Assembly: GCF_019084545.1 (NCBI RefSeq)
Contig: NZ_JAHREP010000024.1
Location: 20,452-84,451, forward strand
Direction of reading: 5' to 3'
Origin: Marinobacterium ramblicola
GTDB taxonomy: Bacteria; Pseudomonadota; Gammaproteobacteria; Pseudomonadales; Balneatricaceae
DNA: 64,000 nucleotides
Part shown: piece after piece, positions 62,685 through 64,000 of the stretch
Position numbering within the stretch: position 1 is the first letter of the stretch
Layout of the letters: each line of letters begins with the position of its first letter
The notes under the pieces: model-generated
The model's database searches: none
What the model was told of the DNA's origin: nothing
Seen by the model: the letters and a program-made list of their open reading frames with translations, nothing else
Translations under genes and position numbers: made by a program

Positions 62685-63896
62685 ATGGACAAGCCTTTAC
62701 AGGGTATCCGCGTTCTCGATCTGTCGCGCATCCTGGCCGGGCCCTGGTGCAGCCAGCATCTGGCCGACCTGGGCGCCGAGGTTATCAAGATCGAACATCC
62801 GGAGCGCGGTGACGATACCCGTGGCTGGGGACCGCCGTTCCTGGGTGAGACTCGCGACGCCGCCTACTACCTGAGTGCCAATCGCGGCAAGCAGTCGGTG
62901 GCGATCGATATGTCGCAGCCGGAGGGGCAGGCACTGATCCACGATCTGGTTCGCCACTGCGACGTGGTGCTGGAGAACTTCAAGGTCGGCGGTCTCAAGC
63001 GTTACAACCTGGATTACGACAGCCTGAAGGCGATCAAACCGGAGTTGATCTACTGTTCCATCACCGGCTTCGGTCAGGATGGCCCTTACGCCAACCGGGC
63101 CGGGTATGACTTCCTGCTGCAGGGGATGGGCGGACTGATGGGGATCACCGGCAAGCCGGATTCCGAGCCGGGGGGAGGTCCGGTGAAGGTGGGTGTGGCC
63201 GTGGTGGACCTGTTCACTGGCATGTATGCCGCCACCTCCATCCTGTCGGCGCTGATCGGCCGCGGTCGCACCGGCGAGGGCACCTATATTGATGTGTCGC
63301 TGCTGGATGTGCAGGTTGGCGTACTGGCAAACCAGGCGCTGAACTACCTGACCTCCGGCCAATCGCCCGGCCGTCTGGGTAACTCGCACCCCAATATCGT
63401 GCCCTATCAGGCGTTCGCCACCGCGGATGGCCATATCATCCTGGCGGTGGGAAATGACACCCAGTTTCGACGTTTCTGCAATGTGGCCGGTGTTCCTTCA
63501 TTGGCCGACGATGAGCGCTTTGCCACCAATCGTTGCCGCGTGGTGAACCGTCAGATTCTGGTTCCGGGGCTGGAGCGCGTGATCGCGAGCCGCCCGTCTG
63601 AGTTCTGGCTACAGGAGCTGGAGAAGGAGGGGGTGCCCTGTGGCCCGATCAACACGATGGAGCAGGTGTTTGCCGACCCCCAGGTGCAGCACCGCGGCAT
63701 GAAGATCACGCTGCCCCATAGCGAGGCCGGCGAGGTCAACCTGGTCAGTAATCCGGTGCGTTTCGATAACCGGCATATGAATGCGGAGCAGGCACCACCA
63801 GGACTGGGTGAGCATACAGATGAGGTGCTGGAGCGGCTGCTGCCGGAGCGCAAATCACAACTGGATGCGCTGAAAACCAAGGGCGTGATCCGTTAA
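62685..63896 (+). CDS. CaiB/BaiF CoA-transferase (succinyl-CoA:glutarate type)
   Basis: 403 residues. Class III CoA-transferase blocks: VLDLSRILAGPWCSQHLADL, GAEVIKIEHPERGDDTRGWG with the catalytic Asp, LSANRGKQSVAIDM and ITGFGQDGPYANRAGYDF. Placed between gcdH and etfB, it most likely moves CoA from succinyl-CoA to glutarate, feeding GcdH. Cytosolic. Confidence 0.93.
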   Translation: MDKPLQGIRVLDLSRILAGPWCSQHLADLGAEVIKIEHPERGDDTRGWGPPFLGETRDAAYYLSANRGKQSVAIDMSQPEGQALIHDLVRHCDVVLENFKVGGLKRYNLDYDSLKAIKPELIYCSITGFGQDGPYANRAGYDFLLQGMGGLMGITGKPDSEPGGGPVKVGVAVVDLFTGMYAATSILSALIGRGRTGEGTYIDVSLLDVQVGVLANQALNYLTSGQSPGRLGNSHPNIVPYQAFATADGHIILAVGNDTQFRRFCNVAGVPSLADDERFATNRCRVVNRQILVPGLERVIASRPSEFWLQELEKEGVPCGPINTMEQVFADPQVQHRGMKITLPHSEAGEVNLVSNPVRFDNRHMNAEQAPPGLGEHTDEVLERLLPERKSQLDALKTKGVIR

Positions 63897-63914
63897 AGAA
63901 CAGGACAGCTGGAT

Positions 63915-64000
63915 ATGAAAATACTGGTAAGCGTCAAACGCGTCATCGACTACAACGTCAAGGTGCGCGTCAAGGCCGATAACTCCGATGTGGACCTGGC
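63915..64000 (+). CDS. etfB: Electron transfer flavoprotein beta subunit, truncated by window end
   Basis: The 28 visible codons begin MKILVSVKRVIDYNVKVRVK, the standard EtfB N-terminus. 18 bases after the CoA-transferase, so probably co-transcribed; takes electrons from GcdH and passes them to the quinone pool via ETF dehydrogenase. Confidence 0.9.
   Translation, partial: MKILVSVKRVIDYNVKVRVKADNSDVDL

Noticed and set aside
1..64000. Search for tRNA, rRNA, CRISPR, phage and IS elements
   Set aside because: No cloverleaf, rRNA segment, spaced repeat array, integrase or transposase was recognised on either strand.

Overview
This window looks like a moderately GC-rich gammaproteobacterial chromosome from a motile, signalling-rich organism that can oxidise sulfite. 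The evidence is a SorAB-type sulfite dehydrogenase beside a TSUP transporter, a full SUF iron-sulfur operon, a YbiT ABC-F protein and paired pqiA genes. The predicted proteins resemble those of sulfur-oxidising gammaproteobacteria, but genus cannot be fixed from the sequence alone. I saw no rRNA, tRNA, CRISPR array, prophage or insertion sequence.

Layout. 1-1.9 kb: a minus-strand pqiA-pqiA-pqiB set running off the left edge. 2-7.6 kb: pdxH, a short AT-rich islet (about 3.06-3.48 kb) beside a small gene of unknown function, a zinc-ribbon protein, two tiny proteins, a large DUF2339 membrane protein and a DnaJ-related protein without a J domain. 7.7-10.8 kb: small conserved minus-strand genes (YaiI, DUF3750 lipoprotein, ribbon-helix-helix, DJ-1/PfpI, TSUP). 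11-12.8 kb: sorAB. 12.9-14.4 kb: an ArgD-like aminotransferase whose upstream DNA holds a dispersed repeat, an intrinsic terminator and a promoter-like site, so an sRNA or attenuator may lie there. 14.5-17.4 kb: a membrane C13 (caspase-fold) peptidase, fused MsrB-MsrA, ArfB. 17.4-21.5 kb: a c-di-GMP phosphodiesterase-type protein and an upstream SBP-PAS-diguanylate cyclase. 21.7-26.4 kb: ybiT, a DEAD-box helicase, TraB/GumN and DsbA-like proteins.

26.4-31.1 kb: a complete opine/peptide-type ABC importer (binding protein, two permeases, fused double ATPase) with a Zur-box-like palindrome in its promoter, pointing to zinc or metallophore uptake. 31.2-34.1 kb: a GlxA-type regulator divergent from a methyltransferase. 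34.4-40 kb: a MASE1 diguanylate cyclase, an Aer-like chemoreceptor and a decayed GGDEF gene. 40-46 kb: a minus-strand run of diguanylate cyclase, orphan oligopeptide-binding protein, M14 carboxypeptidase, alpha/beta hydrolase and DUF4432 epimerase. 46.3-51.7 kb: zinc alcohol dehydrogenase, lipoprotein, host-attachment protein and a PAS-GGDEF-EAL protein.

51.9-58.7 kb: the SUF operon (Rrf2 regulator, sufBCDSU, sufT, Rieske ferredoxin). 58.8-60.4 kb: an unknown exported protein and a histone-deacetylase-fold amidohydrolase. 60.4-64 kb: a FadR-type regulator divergent from gcdH, a CaiB/BaiF CoA-transferase and the start of etfB, together a glutarate/glutaryl-CoA degradation module.

Themes: five intact c-di-GMP genes and one broken one within about 34 kb, two of them tied to periplasmic solute-binding proteins; metal and iron-sulfur homeostasis; and several sites that look like real operators. 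Starts were moved from the longest frame where a ribosome-binding site, signal peptide or overlap argued for it.
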